Positions 28,357 through 36,926 are shown, counted from the stretch's first letter. The stretch: 64,000 nt of DNA from Hymenobacter radiodurans (GCF_004355185.1 NZ_CP037922.1:1860001-1924000), one strand, 5' to 3'. The notes: generated from the sequence alone by a model not told the origin. Made by a program: numbers and translations.

Positions 28357-29190
28357 CTATGCTGGCTGCAACGTAGCTTCTGGTATCGACAGAGCGGTGA
28401 TGGCCTCCCGTAGAAACGTAGGAACTACCACCGATTCCGTCAATTCAATCGTATCAGGGTCCTGCAACAGACGCACCATGTCGTTATACTTGTCTTCGCC
28501 ATGCTCTTGCACAATCTGCTGGCGTTTGGCATCCGTTAGGAAGTAGCGCAGCATGCCTTCCCCATCGGCCTCCGGATGAAACTGAGTACCAACTATTTCG
28601 GGCGTAAACCGGATGGCCATAATGGCCCGTTCCAGCGGTACGTGAGGACGTTCCTTTTCCAGACACAACACCTTAATGCCCAAGTCGGCCATATGGTTAG
28701 CATCCGGCTCGGTTACTTGGTAATCGCGTGAATCGACGGCGTAGAATGGGGCCGGCAGCGACGCAAATAGGGGGTCAGCATGGCCAGCATCGGTTTTGGT
28801 GATGGGAAAAATGCCGAACGACGTGGACTTGCGCTTGCTCAAGGTACCAACGCCTAAGTGCCGGCTTACCAGCTGAAAGGAGTGACAAATGAGCAATAAA
28901 TGTTTTTTACGCACATGGATGCTATTCCAAGCAAAGATGCTGTCAATCAGCGCAAAATAGGGCTGCTCCCAAGCTTCATCGGAGGGAAGCGGACTGCCCG
29001 GTCCTCCCGAGGAAATGTAAATATCATAGTCCAACGTCGGTAATTCCGCATTAGCCCGGACATTAAAAATGTCGAAATACAAGGCCGCACCGTCAGTTTG
29101 GGCCTGACGGATTAACCGCAAAATACAACGCATGCCTTCGTTCGGCCGGTTGTCGTACATGTCTAAAATGGCAATCTTCAAAAACTTCAT
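28357..29190 (-). CDS. Type 1 glutamine amidotransferase
   Basis: The start at 29190 (MKFLKIAILDMYDNRPNEGM) gives 277 residues; the codon at 29196 is GTG. The class I GATase triad is visible: nucleophile Cys in LLLICHSFQLV (about residue 103), and His and Glu in GTQFHPEADGEGM (about 203-207). The N-terminal ISSGGPGSP is the oxyanion-strand region. It would release ammonia from glutamine for an amidation or ligase step. It sits between the GCS2 ligase and the second ATP-grasp gene, which points to a shared pathway. It is not a GMP synthase; no ATP-pyrophosphatase domain is present. Confidence 0.88.
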   Translation of the reverse strand: MKFLKIAILDMYDNRPNEGMRCILRLIRQAQTDGAALYFDIFNVRANAELPTLDYDIYISSGGPGSPLPSDEAWEQPYFALIDSIFAWNSIHVRKKHLLLICHSFQLVSRHLGVGTLSKRKSTSFGIFPITKTDAGHADPLFASLPAPFYAVDSRDYQVTEPDANHMADLGIKVLCLEKERPHVPLERAIMAIRFTPEIVGTQFHPEADGEGMLRYFLTDAKRQQIVQEHGEDKYNDMVRLLQDPDTIELTESVVVPTFLREAITALSIPEATLQPA

Positions 29191-29228
29191 TCGCACATGC
29201 TAACTGCAGAGAGTCAGCCAATTATTGG

Positions 29229-29273
29229 AAAAAAGTAGACCTCAGCAGTTACCCAATGGGTCTGTGAGGTCTA
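29229..29273 (-). terminator. Hairpin terminator between GCS2 and GATase genes
   Basis: GTAGACCTCA and TGAGGTCTAC (10-base arms) are followed on the minus strand by TTTTTT. It may cause partial termination within the cluster. Confidence 0.7.
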
Positions 29274-29338
29274 CACTCATTGGCAAGATACAACGTAGTT
29301 GCCTATCAGTACGTTTTTATCCTATTCGCATTGTAAAA

Positions 29339-30442
29339 TCAAAGTCCGAAACTGGTTTCCGCAACAATAAAGTCTACTACCTGCTTCAGGTCGCCGGTTT
29401 GGCGGAATACGGCTAGCTGACGGTCGGCACCGGTGCCCATTTCCAGCATCTTCAATACGTACTCTACTTCGTGGCGGCTACCTAGCTCGTCCACCACATC
29501 ATCCACAAAGTCAAGTAGTTCGAGAATGAGCGTGCGAGTCGGAATCTCTTCCTGCTTGCCAAAATCAATCATTTTGCCAGCAATGCCATAGCGGGCGGCG
29601 CGCCACTTATTCTCATTGATAAGCGCCTTGCGATACTGCCGAAAACTCAGGTTGCTTACCATAAGCTTATGGATTTTGGCCACCAACGCCTGCATTACGG
29701 CTGCCAGCGCGATGGCTTCATCGGCGCGCAGCATCATGTCGCACACGCGGTACTCAATGGTATTGAAAAAAGGATGGAGACGCAAATCCCACCATATTTT
29801 CTTGCCATTATCAATGCAGCCCGTTTTTACCAGCAGCGCGATATACTCATCGTACTCGCTGGCACTGGCAAAGTGTTCGGGAATACCCGTGCGTGGGAAA
29901 CGCTCGAATACTTTGGTTCTGAATGACTTGTAGCCCGTCTCACGACCTTCCCAGAAAGGTGAGTTGGTAGATAAGGCGAAAATGTGCGGCAGAAAATACC
30001 GCAGCGAGTTCATCATGTACACGCCTAGCTCGCGGGTTTCGAGGCCCACGTGCACGTGCATACCGAATACTAGGTTGGAGCGGGCAGCGTCCTGTAGTTC
30101 TTCTACAATCTTGTCGTAGCGCACATCGGGCGTGATGGGCTGATCCTGCCAGCGCGAAAACGGATGCGTGCCCGCGGCGGCAATCTTCAATCCTACCTTG
30201 TCGGCCAGCTCTATCACCTGCTGGCGCAGATGAATAACCTGGTGACGGGCTTCCTCGATATTCTGGCAAATAGTAGTGCCAACCTCCACCACCGACTGGT
30301 GCATTTCGGCTTTCACTTGTTCCTGCAGAATCATCTGGCCTCCCTCCACAATCTGCGACATGTGGGAGCGCAAATCGCGGGTTTCCGGATCAATCGTTTG
30401 AAATTCTTCCTCTATTCCGAGCGTAAAAACAGGCTTAGCCAT
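29339..30442 (-). CDS. Glutamate-cysteine ligase-type carboxylate-amine ligase (GCS2, COG2170)
   Basis: The 367-residue product begins FTLGIEEEFQTIDPETRDLRSHM, the GCS2 nucleotide and metal site with the EEEF acidic cluster. QVKAEMHQSVVEVGTTIC, GTHPFSRWQDQ and MHVHVGLETRELGV follow, all typical of YbdK-like ligases, with late NKWRAARYG and a C-terminal helical part. These enzymes make gamma-glutamyl or related amide bonds with ATP. Here the gene is placed between an ATP-grasp ligase and a glutamine amidotransferase, so it probably acts on a cluster-specific substrate rather than making glutathione. Confidence 0.93.
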   Translation of the reverse strand: MAKPVFTLGIEEEFQTIDPETRDLRSHMSQIVEGGQMILQEQVKAEMHQSVVEVGTTICQNIEEARHQVIHLRQQVIELADKVGLKIAAAGTHPFSRWQDQPITPDVRYDKIVEELQDAARSNLVFGMHVHVGLETRELGVYMMNSLRYFLPHIFALSTNSPFWEGRETGYKSFRTKVFERFPRTGIPEHFASASEYDEYIALLVKTGCIDNGKKIWWDLRLHPFFNTIEYRVCDMMLRADEAIALAAVMQALVAKIHKLMVSNLSFRQYRKALINENKWRAARYGIAGKMIDFGKQEEIPTRTLILELLDFVDDVVDELGSRHEVEYVLKMLEMGTGADRQLAVFRQTGDLKQVVDFIVAETSFGL

Positions 30443-30485
30443 AACGTTACTTACTTATCAATGGGAAGAGATGCCGCGAAAAGCG

Positions 30486-30529
30486 TTGGGGGCTTTTTTG
30501 AAAACTGAATATCTAAAAAAGCCCCCCAA
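30486..30529 (-). terminator. Hairpin of two G6C-type arms after the ATP-grasp gene
   Basis: TTGGGGGCTTTTTT and AAAAAAGCCCCCCAA form 14-base arms around a 15-base loop, immediately after the stop of the ATP-grasp gene. It can act in both directions. Confidence 0.8.
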
Positions 30530-30532
30530 ATA

Positions 30533-31630
30533 CTATTCCTGAGCCTTTTTAGCTTTAGGGGCCGCTGCTTTCTTTGGTGCGGCTGCTTTCTTAGGAGCCG
30601 CAGCCTTGGGCGCAGCTGCTTTCGCAGCGGCGGGCTTTTTAGCAGCAACGGCTTTGCCCGCTGGAATCGAATCCTGGAAGCCGTTCTGGGCCGAGCGTTG
30701 CACAAAAGTGCCCCAAGTAAGATTGTCGCGGCCGGGCTGGTAGGCGCGGGCCTTCTCGATGGCGAGGTTGGTGGCAGCTTCCACTACCCACTCAAAATTC
30801 TGCTGACCCACGGAGTTCACATCGGCGTCGGGAGCGGGGTTGCCAAAGTCGATGGCAATTGGAATACCATCGCGCACGGCAAATTCTACGGTGTTGAAGT
30901 CGTAGCCCAAGCCTTTGTTGAGGCGCAACACATAATCCTTGATGGTAGCCAGAAGCTTTTCGCCGGCCGGGCCGGTAGTTTTCATCTGGGTAGCATAGCG
31001 CTGATGAAACTCATTGCGGGGCTCGTAAGGCATAATGAGCACCTCTTTGCCGCCGATGCAGTAGCAACGGAAATAATCGTCGAACTCAATGGCTTCCTGG
31101 AGCAGCATTACCAATTGGCCGGTTTCGGCATAGGCGCGGAAAAACTCCTCTGGGTTGTGGAGCTTGTACACACTTTTCCAGCCGCCGCCGGAGTGAGGCT
31201 TCATGAAGGCAGGGAACCCAATTTTTTCGAAGGCCGCGTCCCAATCCATCATGCGCAGATTGCGGAACGACCGCTCGCTGGTATCGTCGGGGCGCTCTTT
31301 GGAGGGCAGGAGCAGGGTGCGCGGTACGGGCACGCCAAGCTGTACGGCTAGGGCATTATTGAAAAACTTCTCGTCGGCGCTCCACCAGAAGGGGTTATTG
31401 ATGACGGCAGTACCGGTCAGGGCCGCGTTTTTGAGGTACGCCCGATAAAAGGGTACATCCTGAGAAATGCGGTCGATGATAACGGCATAGTCAGTGGGCA
31501 CATTCTGCTCAACTTGGTCGATGGAAACGAACTCAGCAGTGAATTCGCCACCGGCTTTTTCATTTACCCGATCGACAAAAGCCTGAGGGAAAGTGTTTTC
31601 CTGGCCAAAGAGGATTCCGATTTTTTTCAT
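30533..31630 (-). CDS. ATP-grasp ligase with Lys/Ala/Pro-rich C-terminal tail
   Basis: The 365-residue product shows an ATP-grasp fold: the N-terminal GILFGQENTFPQAFVDRVN, the ATP-binding strand FPAFMKPHSGGGWKSVYK (about 133-150), a loop EFDDYFRCYCIGGKEVLIM and the metal-ligand region NTVEFAVRDGIPIAIDFGNPAPDAD (about 246-270). The last 40 residues are repeats of AAAPKK, a histone-H1-like basic tail that may bind nucleic acid or polyanions. The tail is not needed for catalysis in the family. The operon context predicts a peptide or amide ligase. The exact amine and acid are unknown. Confidence 0.88.
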   Translation of the reverse strand: MKKIGILFGQENTFPQAFVDRVNEKAGGEFTAEFVSIDQVEQNVPTDYAVIIDRISQDVPFYRAYLKNAALTGTAVINNPFWWSADEKFFNNALAVQLGVPVPRTLLLPSKERPDDTSERSFRNLRMMDWDAAFEKIGFPAFMKPHSGGGWKSVYKLHNPEEFFRAYAETGQLVMLLQEAIEFDDYFRCYCIGGKEVLIMPYEPRNEFHQRYATQMKTTGPAGEKLLATIKDYVLRLNKGLGYDFNTVEFAVRDGIPIAIDFGNPAPDADVNSVGQQNFEWVVEAATNLAIEKARAYQPGRDNLTWGTFVQRSAQNGFQDSIPAGKAVAAKKPAAAKAAAPKAAAPKKAAAPKKAAAPKAKKAQE

Positions 31631-31712
31631 GGTGTTAAGGTCTTAGGGAGGTGTTAAATATGAAAGGACGTCAGGCTGAGCGTGACGCTGTGAAAAGGCT
31701 TGGGGGGCAATT

Positions 31713-32417
31713 TTACATCAGGGACAAATAATGCGGAAACATTTCGCGCCAGATGGGCCAGTCGTGGCTGCCATTGGGCCGAATGTCGAGCCAGTGCCGG
31801 ATGCCTTTGTTGTGCAGGATACCCGACATTTCCTCGTTGCCTGGGCGACAGAAATCATGCTCAGCAGTGCCCAACACGATATTCATCTGATGGAAATGCT
31901 CATTCTGGGCATCGGGCATGTACTGCGGCGGGTTGTTGTAGTACACGTCCTCGTCGTAATGTCCATCCAGAAACCGCCGCATGTCGAAGGCGGCGCCCAT
32001 CGTAAATAAATAAGCTACCTGCTCGGGGTGCCGAAAGGCGAAGTTGAGAGCGTGAAAGCCACCGAAGCTGCACCCGGCCACTCCAATTTTATCGACGTGG
32101 CACTCCTGCTGGAGCGCAGGCACAAATTCCTGATGGAGGAAACGGTCGTAGCGGTTATGGTTTTGGATCCGCTCGGCGGGGTGAAGGTGCTTACCGTACC
32201 AACTGTCGTGGTCGCGGCTATCGAGGCAAAATAATTTGATTTTGCCCGACTCAATAAACCAGCGTACCGATTCGACCAGCAGAAAATCCTTGGCTTCGTA
32301 GTACCGTCCGCCCGAGGTCGGAAAAATTACGATTGGGTACCCATGCGTACCAAAAACCAGCATTTCGATGGCATGGCCAAGATGCTGGGAATAAAAGGTG
32401 CGGTATTCTTCGTGCAA
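31713..32417 (-). CDS. Alpha/beta-hydrolase esterase of the amidoligase cluster
   Basis: The 234-residue product has the serine-hydrolase triad: nucleophile Ser in VAGCSFGGFHAL (about residue 116), Asp in GTAEHDFCRPG and His in PNGSHDWPIW (near residue 218). The N-terminal PIVIFPTSGGRYYE and LDSRDHDSWYGKHLHP give the oxyanion-hole and substrate face. It resembles the EstD/DUF family esterases found next to GCS2 and ATP-grasp genes. As first gene of the minus-strand cluster, it could remove an ester or release a product. A divergent esterase-DinB gene starts 137 bp away. Confidence 0.85.
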   Translation of the reverse strand: MHEEYRTFYSQHLGHAIEMLVFGTHGYPIVIFPTSGGRYYEAKDFLLVESVRWFIESGKIKLFCLDSRDHDSWYGKHLHPAERIQNHNRYDRFLHQEFVPALQQECHVDKIGVAGCSFGGFHALNFAFRHPEQVAYLFTMGAAFDMRRFLDGHYDEDVYYNNPPQYMPDAQNEHFHQMNIVLGTAEHDFCRPGNEEMSGILHNKGIRHWLDIRPNGSHDWPIWREMFPHYLSLM

Positions 32418-32510
32418 AATCGTAAGAACTTAGAGGGAGAGGAGAGTTGGAGAAAAGTAATGAAATATTTCATTGCACCATGTAAGCTTCAGCTAAGAAC
32501 CGGAAAAAGG

Positions 32511-32518
32511 TACCTTGC
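32511..32518 (+). promoter_or_regulatory. Candidate -7 box upstream of the esterase-DinB gene
   Basis: TACCTTGC is close to TAnnTTTG and sits 37 bp before the ATG, in the divergent region between the two esterase genes. No clear -33 box is seen. Confidence 0.35.
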
Positions 32519-32554
32519 AAGCCTAATACAGCGTCCGCCGATTTAGTTTTAGTA

Positions 32555-34060
32555 ATGAATCAGTCACTTTTTTCGCCTTCCCAAGCTGCCACCGTACAAG
32601 TAGTACGCGATGAAGCACTCAGTTCAGCTGCTTTAGAGCGTACGGTGCGGCTTGATGTGGTGTTGCCGCCGGCCTTCGACCCCGCCAGTCACGGGCCTTA
32701 TCCGGTTTTGTATCTGAATGATGGCCAGGATTTGCGGCGCCTGCGCCTAAAAGCCACCCTCGATGCGCTGTATCAACAGCAGGCGCTGCGGCCGTTTGTG
32801 CTGGTTGCCATTCATGCCGGCGACCGGATGCACGAATACGGCACCTCCGGCCGGCCCGATTACTTGGACCGCGGCAACAAAGCGCATCTTTACACTGATT
32901 TTGTGCTGGAAGAATTGCTGCCTTATGTGCAGCAGAAATACCATGTGACCACCGATCCGGAGCAAGCCGTATTTGCGGGTTTCTCTTTGGGCGGCCTCAT
33001 GGCGTTCGATTTGGTGTGGCGCAACCCGGATGCGTTTACGCGGGTAGGCGTTTTTTCGGGCTCATTCTGGTGGCGGCGCAAAGCCTTCGAAGACGGCTAC
33101 ATCGATGCGGACCGCATCATGCATTCGCTTGTGCGCTCGGGTCGGCCGCATCCCGGTCACCGCTTTTGGCTCCAAACCGGTACGCAGGACGAAACCAATG
33201 ACCGTAACCACAACGGCATTATCGACTCGATTGAGGATACACTGGATCTGATGGCAGAGCTGATCCGCCAGGGTATTCCTGATCAGCATATTCGCTACGT
33301 GGAAGTGGCTGGCGGCCGGCACAACCAGGAAACCTGGGGCCGCATTATGCCGGACTTTCTGCGTTGGGCCTTCGGCAAAACGACGCCCCGCCCCGCCGAT
33401 GCCTGGCTGCCCGCCGGTGCTCTGCCTTCTAAGCGGAACTGGGGCAGCGCCCAGCGCCTAAGCCGACAACGACGCTTGGCGGTACCCAAAAAAGCCCCCC
33501 AAACCGTCGAAACCCCAGTCCCAGCGGAGCCAGTAGTTGTTAAACAACCCCTCAGTGGCGAATACCCCGCTTACTACGAAAACTACCTCCGCCACGTACC
33601 CGATAGTATCGATCCGGTGGAGCTGCTGGAAAAACAAGGTGCTCATGTTCGGGCGCTGCTCGGTGCCCTCACTGATGAGCAAGCGTTGCTGGCCTACGCC
33701 CCCGAAAAGTGGACAATAAAGGAGATGATTCTGCATATCCTGGATTCGGAGCGCATTTTTGCCTACCGCGCCCTGTGCATCGCTCGCGGCGACCAACAAT
33801 CGTTGCCGGGCTTTGATGAAAATGCTTACGCCCCCGCTTCGGAAGCCAACACCCGTCCGTTGGCCGATTTGCTAGCCGAACACGCTGCCGTGCGCGCGAG
33901 CACGGTAGCACTGTACCGGTCATTTGCCCCCCACATCCTCGATAAAGTAGGCCTAGCGAACAACCATCCAATAAGTGTGCGGGCCTTGGTACACGTAGTA
34001 CCTGGCCATGAGGCGCATCATTTAACAATTTTGCATGAACGGTATTTGCCGTTATTGTAG
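32555..34060 (+). CDS. Esterase D / DinB fusion protein
   Basis: The 501-residue protein joins two domains. Residues about 12-280 are an EstD/enterochelin-esterase-like alpha/beta hydrolase: FAGFSLGGLMAFDL with the nucleophile Ser (about 146), a late Asp in TGTQDETNDRNHNG, and GGRHNQETW with the catalytic His. A Pro/Lys linker (about 300-340, containing KKAPQT encoded by a dispersed G6C motif) leads to a DinB-like four-helix domain (about 345-501), with candidate metal ligands His in MILHILDSERIF and the GHEAHH pair. DinB domains usually act as metal-dependent thiol transferases. I infer a link with the neighbouring amidoligase cluster, possibly thiol chemistry. Confidence 0.82.
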   Translation: MNQSLFSPSQAATVQVVRDEALSSAALERTVRLDVVLPPAFDPASHGPYPVLYLNDGQDLRRLRLKATLDALYQQQALRPFVLVAIHAGDRMHEYGTSGRPDYLDRGNKAHLYTDFVLEELLPYVQQKYHVTTDPEQAVFAGFSLGGLMAFDLVWRNPDAFTRVGVFSGSFWWRRKAFEDGYIDADRIMHSLVRSGRPHPGHRFWLQTGTQDETNDRNHNGIIDSIEDTLDLMAELIRQGIPDQHIRYVEVAGGRHNQETWGRIMPDFLRWAFGKTTPRPADAWLPAGALPSKRNWGSAQRLSRQRRLAVPKKAPQTVETPVPAEPVVVKQPLSGEYPAYYENYLRHVPDSIDPVELLEKQGAHVRALLGALTDEQALLAYAPEKWTIKEMILHILDSERIFAYRALCIARGDQQSLPGFDENAYAPASEANTRPLADLLAEHAAVRASTVALYRSFAPHILDKVGLANNHPISVRALVHVVPGHEAHHLTILHERYLPLL

Positions 34061-34132
34061 CTTTAAAGCGCACAACACAGACTAAGCAGCCTGCGTTAAT
34101 ACGTCCACCTCTCACCTTCATCTGTTCTAGTC

Positions 34133-34252
34133 ATGGCTAAAGCACAAGACGCCCGCAAAGAGAAAAAGAAAGAGCCGACCAAGACGGCAAAAGAAAAGAA
34201 AGCCGCCAAAGACGAAAAGAAAAAATCGCGCGAGAGCAGCAGCGATATGTAA
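34133..34252 (+). CDS. 39-residue Lys-rich basic peptide
   Basis: ATG at 34133 to TAA at 34250-34252. The product is MAKAQDARKEKKKEP followed by a Lys/Glu/Ala-rich run and SRESSSDM. It lacks hydrophobic residues and is probably disordered. It is followed by a clear terminator, which supports expression. Short Lys/Ala proteins of this kind occur in Bacteroidota, often with no known role; nucleic-acid or ribosome association would fit the charge. Confidence 0.55.
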   Translation: MAKAQDARKEKKKEPTKTAKEKKAAKDEKKKSRESSSDM

Positions 34253-34266
34253 GCTGCTTACGCCTG

Positions 34267-34300
34267 AAAAAGCCCCCAAGTATTATTTGGGGGCTTTTTT
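34267..34300. terminator. Bidirectional terminator
   Basis: AAAAAGCCCCCAA and TTGGGGGCTTTTTT form the stem around TATTAT-type loop sequence, between the small basic gene and the convergent AlbA_2 gene. Confidence 0.85.
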
Positions 34301-34331
34301 GATGCTTTGTGTTTAGCGACGTTACCTCATC

Positions 34332-34952
34332 TTATAACGTATAATACACTTCCTTCTGCTTATCGTGGTGGCGCAGATAGCCGTGGAGTACAAGCTTAAT
34401 GAGAGTGCGGTAGGCCCGGCGCTGGCCCACGTTGATAAGTTTTTGATATTGAGCCAACGTGATGCGCGGGTTGGTACGCAGGTAATCGAGCACGGCCAGC
34501 TCATCTTTGTTTAGCGGGATTTTCTCGAAAGTTGGCTCTTCGCGTTCCAGCACTTTTTCGGTGAGGCTGCTGGTTTGCACGCTTTGGTCACGCACGCGCA
34601 CGTAGCCGCGCCAGTCGTCTTCGGCTACTTGGGCGCGGTGGGGCTTATGCGCGCTTTCCCGCACCGTCACAATCAGTACCGTACGGTCGTCTTCTTCTAC
34701 TTCTTTAAACGTGAGTAGGATAGGTGGGTCTACGAAGTGAGTGGCCGCCTCACGAAGCACATGTATTTCCTCCGCCGCATCGCGCACACCCACAATCTGC
34801 CCATCATCGTCGACGCCGACCAGCACGTACCCACCGCGGGTGTTGGCCAGAGAAGCCAAGGTGCGCGAAATGCGTGTCGGGTGAGTAGTCTTTTTTTTGA
34901 ACTCTACCTGTTCTCCCTCACCCTCCCGAATCATTTCCTGCAGCGTAGGCAT
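34332..34952 (-). CDS. AlbA_2/Schlafen-type ATP-binding protein with C-terminal HTH
   Basis: The 206-residue product has the AlbA_2 (AAA_4, Schlafen-like) domain in the first 120 residues: GEQVEFKKKTT, LASLANTRGGYVLVGVDDDGQIVGV and ILLTFKEVEEDDRTVLIVTVRES, ending with VYVRVRDQS-like residues. The C-terminus (about 145-206) is a winged-helix region (ELAVLDYLRTNPRITLAQYQKLINVGQRRAYRTLIKL). Related proteins are DNA- or RNA-associated regulators and some defence nucleases. The short size and HTH point to a regulator here. Confidence 0.85.
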   Translation of the reverse strand: MPTLQEMIREGEGEQVEFKKKTTHPTRISRTLASLANTRGGYVLVGVDDDGQIVGVRDAAEEIHVLREAATHFVDPPILLTFKEVEEDDRTVLIVTVRESAHKPHRAQVAEDDWRGYVRVRDQSVQTSSLTEKVLEREEPTFEKIPLNKDELAVLDYLRTNPRITLAQYQKLINVGQRRAYRTLIKLVLHGYLRHHDKQKEVYYTL

Positions 34953-35041
34953 GGGCTATACCGTGGTTGTGAAAGAAAACTCTGATTTGAGCCTTGAGGT
35001 TGTGATAGAGGATAAAATGCCTTGTGCTCAATTGATTCTAC

Positions 35042-35926
35042 TTATTCTATACCCGTTTCCTCCTGCGAGAGGCGCCAGAGGCGGGCAGCTTCGGGGCGGC
35101 TCTGGGAGCGGCCGGAGGCACGGCTGGGTTTGCGATTTTTAAAATACTTGCCGCTAACACCTTCAACTTCAGGCGAAGAAGCTAGGTAAATGCTGGTTTG
35201 GGCGCCTTTTTCGGGGCTAATCATAAACGGCCGGGCCGTCCACCACATCGCTTTCATCAGGGTAGAGCTCCCGGGATTTACCAAGCCAGTGTCAACCATG
35301 CCGGGATGAAGGCAATTAGCGGTTACTTTTGTTAGGTCGAGGCGATGAGCTAACTCGCTTGTGAACATGATGTTGGCCAGCTTGGAATCGCAGTAAGCCG
35401 TAAATGAGCTGTACTTCTCGCGGGCATTGCGGGCTTCGGCCGAGAGCTCAATCTCACCCAGCCAGTGCGCCTCGGATGCTACCGTAAGAATGCGCGCCTG
35501 TGGGGCCTCCAGTAGCTGCGGCAACAGCAAATTCGTGAGTGCAAACACTGCCAGATGATTCGTGGCCCAGCTCAGCTCGTGGCCTTCCTCGGTAATGGTA
35601 AGTGGGCCCGGAAATATACCGGCGTTATTCACCAGAATATCCAGACGATCGAAGCGCCGGGTTACTTCCTCGGCCAGGGTGCGCACATTGGCTATCAACG
35701 ACAGGTCGCAGAGCAGCAAATCGAGTTGAGCGTCGGAACCGATGGCTGCGCGGATGGCGGTACGAGCCTGCTCGCCGCGCTCTGGGTTGCGGCACACCAT
35801 TATTACGCGAGCACCACGTCGCGCCAGTTCGCGGGCAGTTATGAGCCCGATGCCACCGGAAGCGCCGGTAACGAGGGCAATTTTACCGCGCAGGGGGGAA
35901 GAAGCAAAATCGGAGGACGCGGTCAT
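35042..35926 (-). CDS. Short-chain dehydrogenase/reductase
   Basis: The 294-residue classical SDR has a TGASGGIG nucleotide-binding loop (about 20-27), an NNAG motif in ILVNNAGIFPG and the catalytic YCDSK (Tyr and Lys, about 184-188). The basic residues after the second strand (MVCRNPERG) suggest NADP preference. It resembles retinol-dehydrogenase/WW-domain-oxidoreductase type SDRs. The substrate cannot be assigned. It is monocistronic, with the mirror-repeat region upstream. Confidence 0.88.
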   Translation of the reverse strand: MTASSDFASSPLRGKIALVTGASGGIGLITARELARRGARVIMVCRNPERGEQARTAIRAAIGSDAQLDLLLCDLSLIANVRTLAEEVTRRFDRLDILVNNAGIFPGPLTITEEGHELSWATNHLAVFALTNLLLPQLLEAPQARILTVASEAHWLGEIELSAEARNAREKYSSFTAYCDSKLANIMFTSELAHRLDLTKVTANCLHPGMVDTGLVNPGSSTLMKAMWWTARPFMISPEKGAQTSIYLASSPEVEGVSGKYFKNRKPSRASGRSQSRPEAARLWRLSQEETGIE

Positions 35927-36295
35927 CAGGGAAAAGCGAAATCAGTAGTGGGGGGCAAAAATTGAGATAACGTACGCTTTAGAAGGGCAGACGTTAAGGA
36001 ATGGGCAGTGGTTCGGCAGTAAACGGCTTGTTAAGGCTAAAAAGTGCCTTTGATCAGAAAGGAATATAGTAAGTAGTGAAAGCGAAAAAGAACGTCATGC
36101 AGAGCAGAGCGAAGCATCTCGCGTGCTGACACAGGGTTACTAATCAGAAGACCGTACGCGAGATGCTCTGCGGTACTCTGCACAACCCAAGACCATCAGC
36201 TAAAACAAAATCTAGGTAAAAAAGCCCCCAACTGAAAAAAACAATGCCGCCCTTGGTAGAAGGCGGCATTGAGAGATTTTAGCAAAGCGGAACGC
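35927..36295. other. Spacer with G6C motif and inverted repeat element
   Basis: A G6C motif lies at 35950 just upstream of the SDR start, and a 97-bp palindromic repeat element at 36091-36187. No gene is seen. Confidence 0.6.
36091..36187. repeat. Palindromic REP/MITE-like element, copy 1
   Basis: GTCATGCAGAGCAGAGCGAAGCATCTCGCGTGCTGAC at the left is mirrored by a diverged complement on the right (GTACGCGAGATGCTCTGCGGTACTCTGCAC). The core GAAGCATCTCGCG is shared with the nested copies at 55357-55563. It probably forms a long hairpin in RNA and DNA. Confidence 0.75.
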
Positions 36296-36727
36296 TTAGA
36301 AAGGAAGATCGTTGTCGTCGTCGCCGGCGATAGGGGCGGCGGGCTGAGCACGAAGGTTCGGATTTTGGTTCTGAGCGGGAGCTGCAGCGCGGGGAGCCGC
36401 TTGCTGCTGATTGCCATAGTTGCCGCCAGCAGCGGGAGCACCGCCACCAGCACCGGCTTCGATGCGCCAAGCTTCTAGGTTGGTGAAGTACAGCATCTGA
36501 CCGTTTTTGTTGAAGCCGCGGCCACGCAGATTAAACGTCACTTTTACCTCGTCGCCGATTTTGAAAGGATCTATTAGGGCTGTCTTGTCCTGCACCAATT
36601 GGAACTTGATATGCTCGGGGTACTGGCCCTCCTGAACTTCCAGCACGAACTCGCGCTTGCGGAATTTTTCACTCACCTGCTGTTCGTCGAAAATCTCGTG
36701 CAGGCGGCCGGTAGCGTCGTAAGCCAT
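36296..36727 (-). CDS. DUF3127 domain protein (OB-fold-like)
   Basis: The start at 36727 (MAYDATGRLHEIFDEQQVSEKF) gives 143 residues; the longer frame is not conserved. The domain (about 1-95) contains KREFVLEVQEGQYPEHIKFQLVQDKTALIDPFKIGDEVKVTFNLRGR, a beta-barrel pattern like single-strand binding OB folds. The C-terminal 45 residues are Gly, Ala, Gln and Pro-rich and end in DDDNDLPF, a tail much like the acidic tip of SSB proteins, which recruits repair partners. The family is Bacteroidota-specific. I infer ssDNA binding. Confidence 0.88.
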   Translation of the reverse strand: MAYDATGRLHEIFDEQQVSEKFRKREFVLEVQEGQYPEHIKFQLVQDKTALIDPFKIGDEVKVTFNLRGRGFNKNGQMLYFTNLEAWRIEAGAGGGAPAAGGNYGNQQQAAPRAAAPAQNQNPNLRAQPAAPIAGDDDNDLPF

Positions 36728-36773
36728 AAAAAAGGAATAGTTGAAATGATGAAAATGGGAAGTCAAACGTACG

Positions 36774-36805
36774 AAAAAAAACCCGTTTCGGTTAAAAAAA
36801 CGGGT
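36774..36805 (-). promoter_or_regulatory. Terminator-like hairpin in the DUF3127 leader
   Basis: On the minus strand ACCCGTTTTTTTAACCGAAACGGGT is followed by TTTTTTT, only 47 bp before the ATG. It sits in the 5' leader rather than behind a gene, which fits transcription attenuation. Alternatively it insulates from upstream transcription. Confidence 0.5.
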
Positions 36806-36926
36806 CGAACTCCGGCCCGTAAGATGCGTACTTATTAGTACCAAAACAACCTGAAACTGGTTCCAGGAGCCAGTAATGCTTTGCCTTAATGTTGCGCTTT
36901 CAGGCGCCTCCACCCATTTTCTTCTT

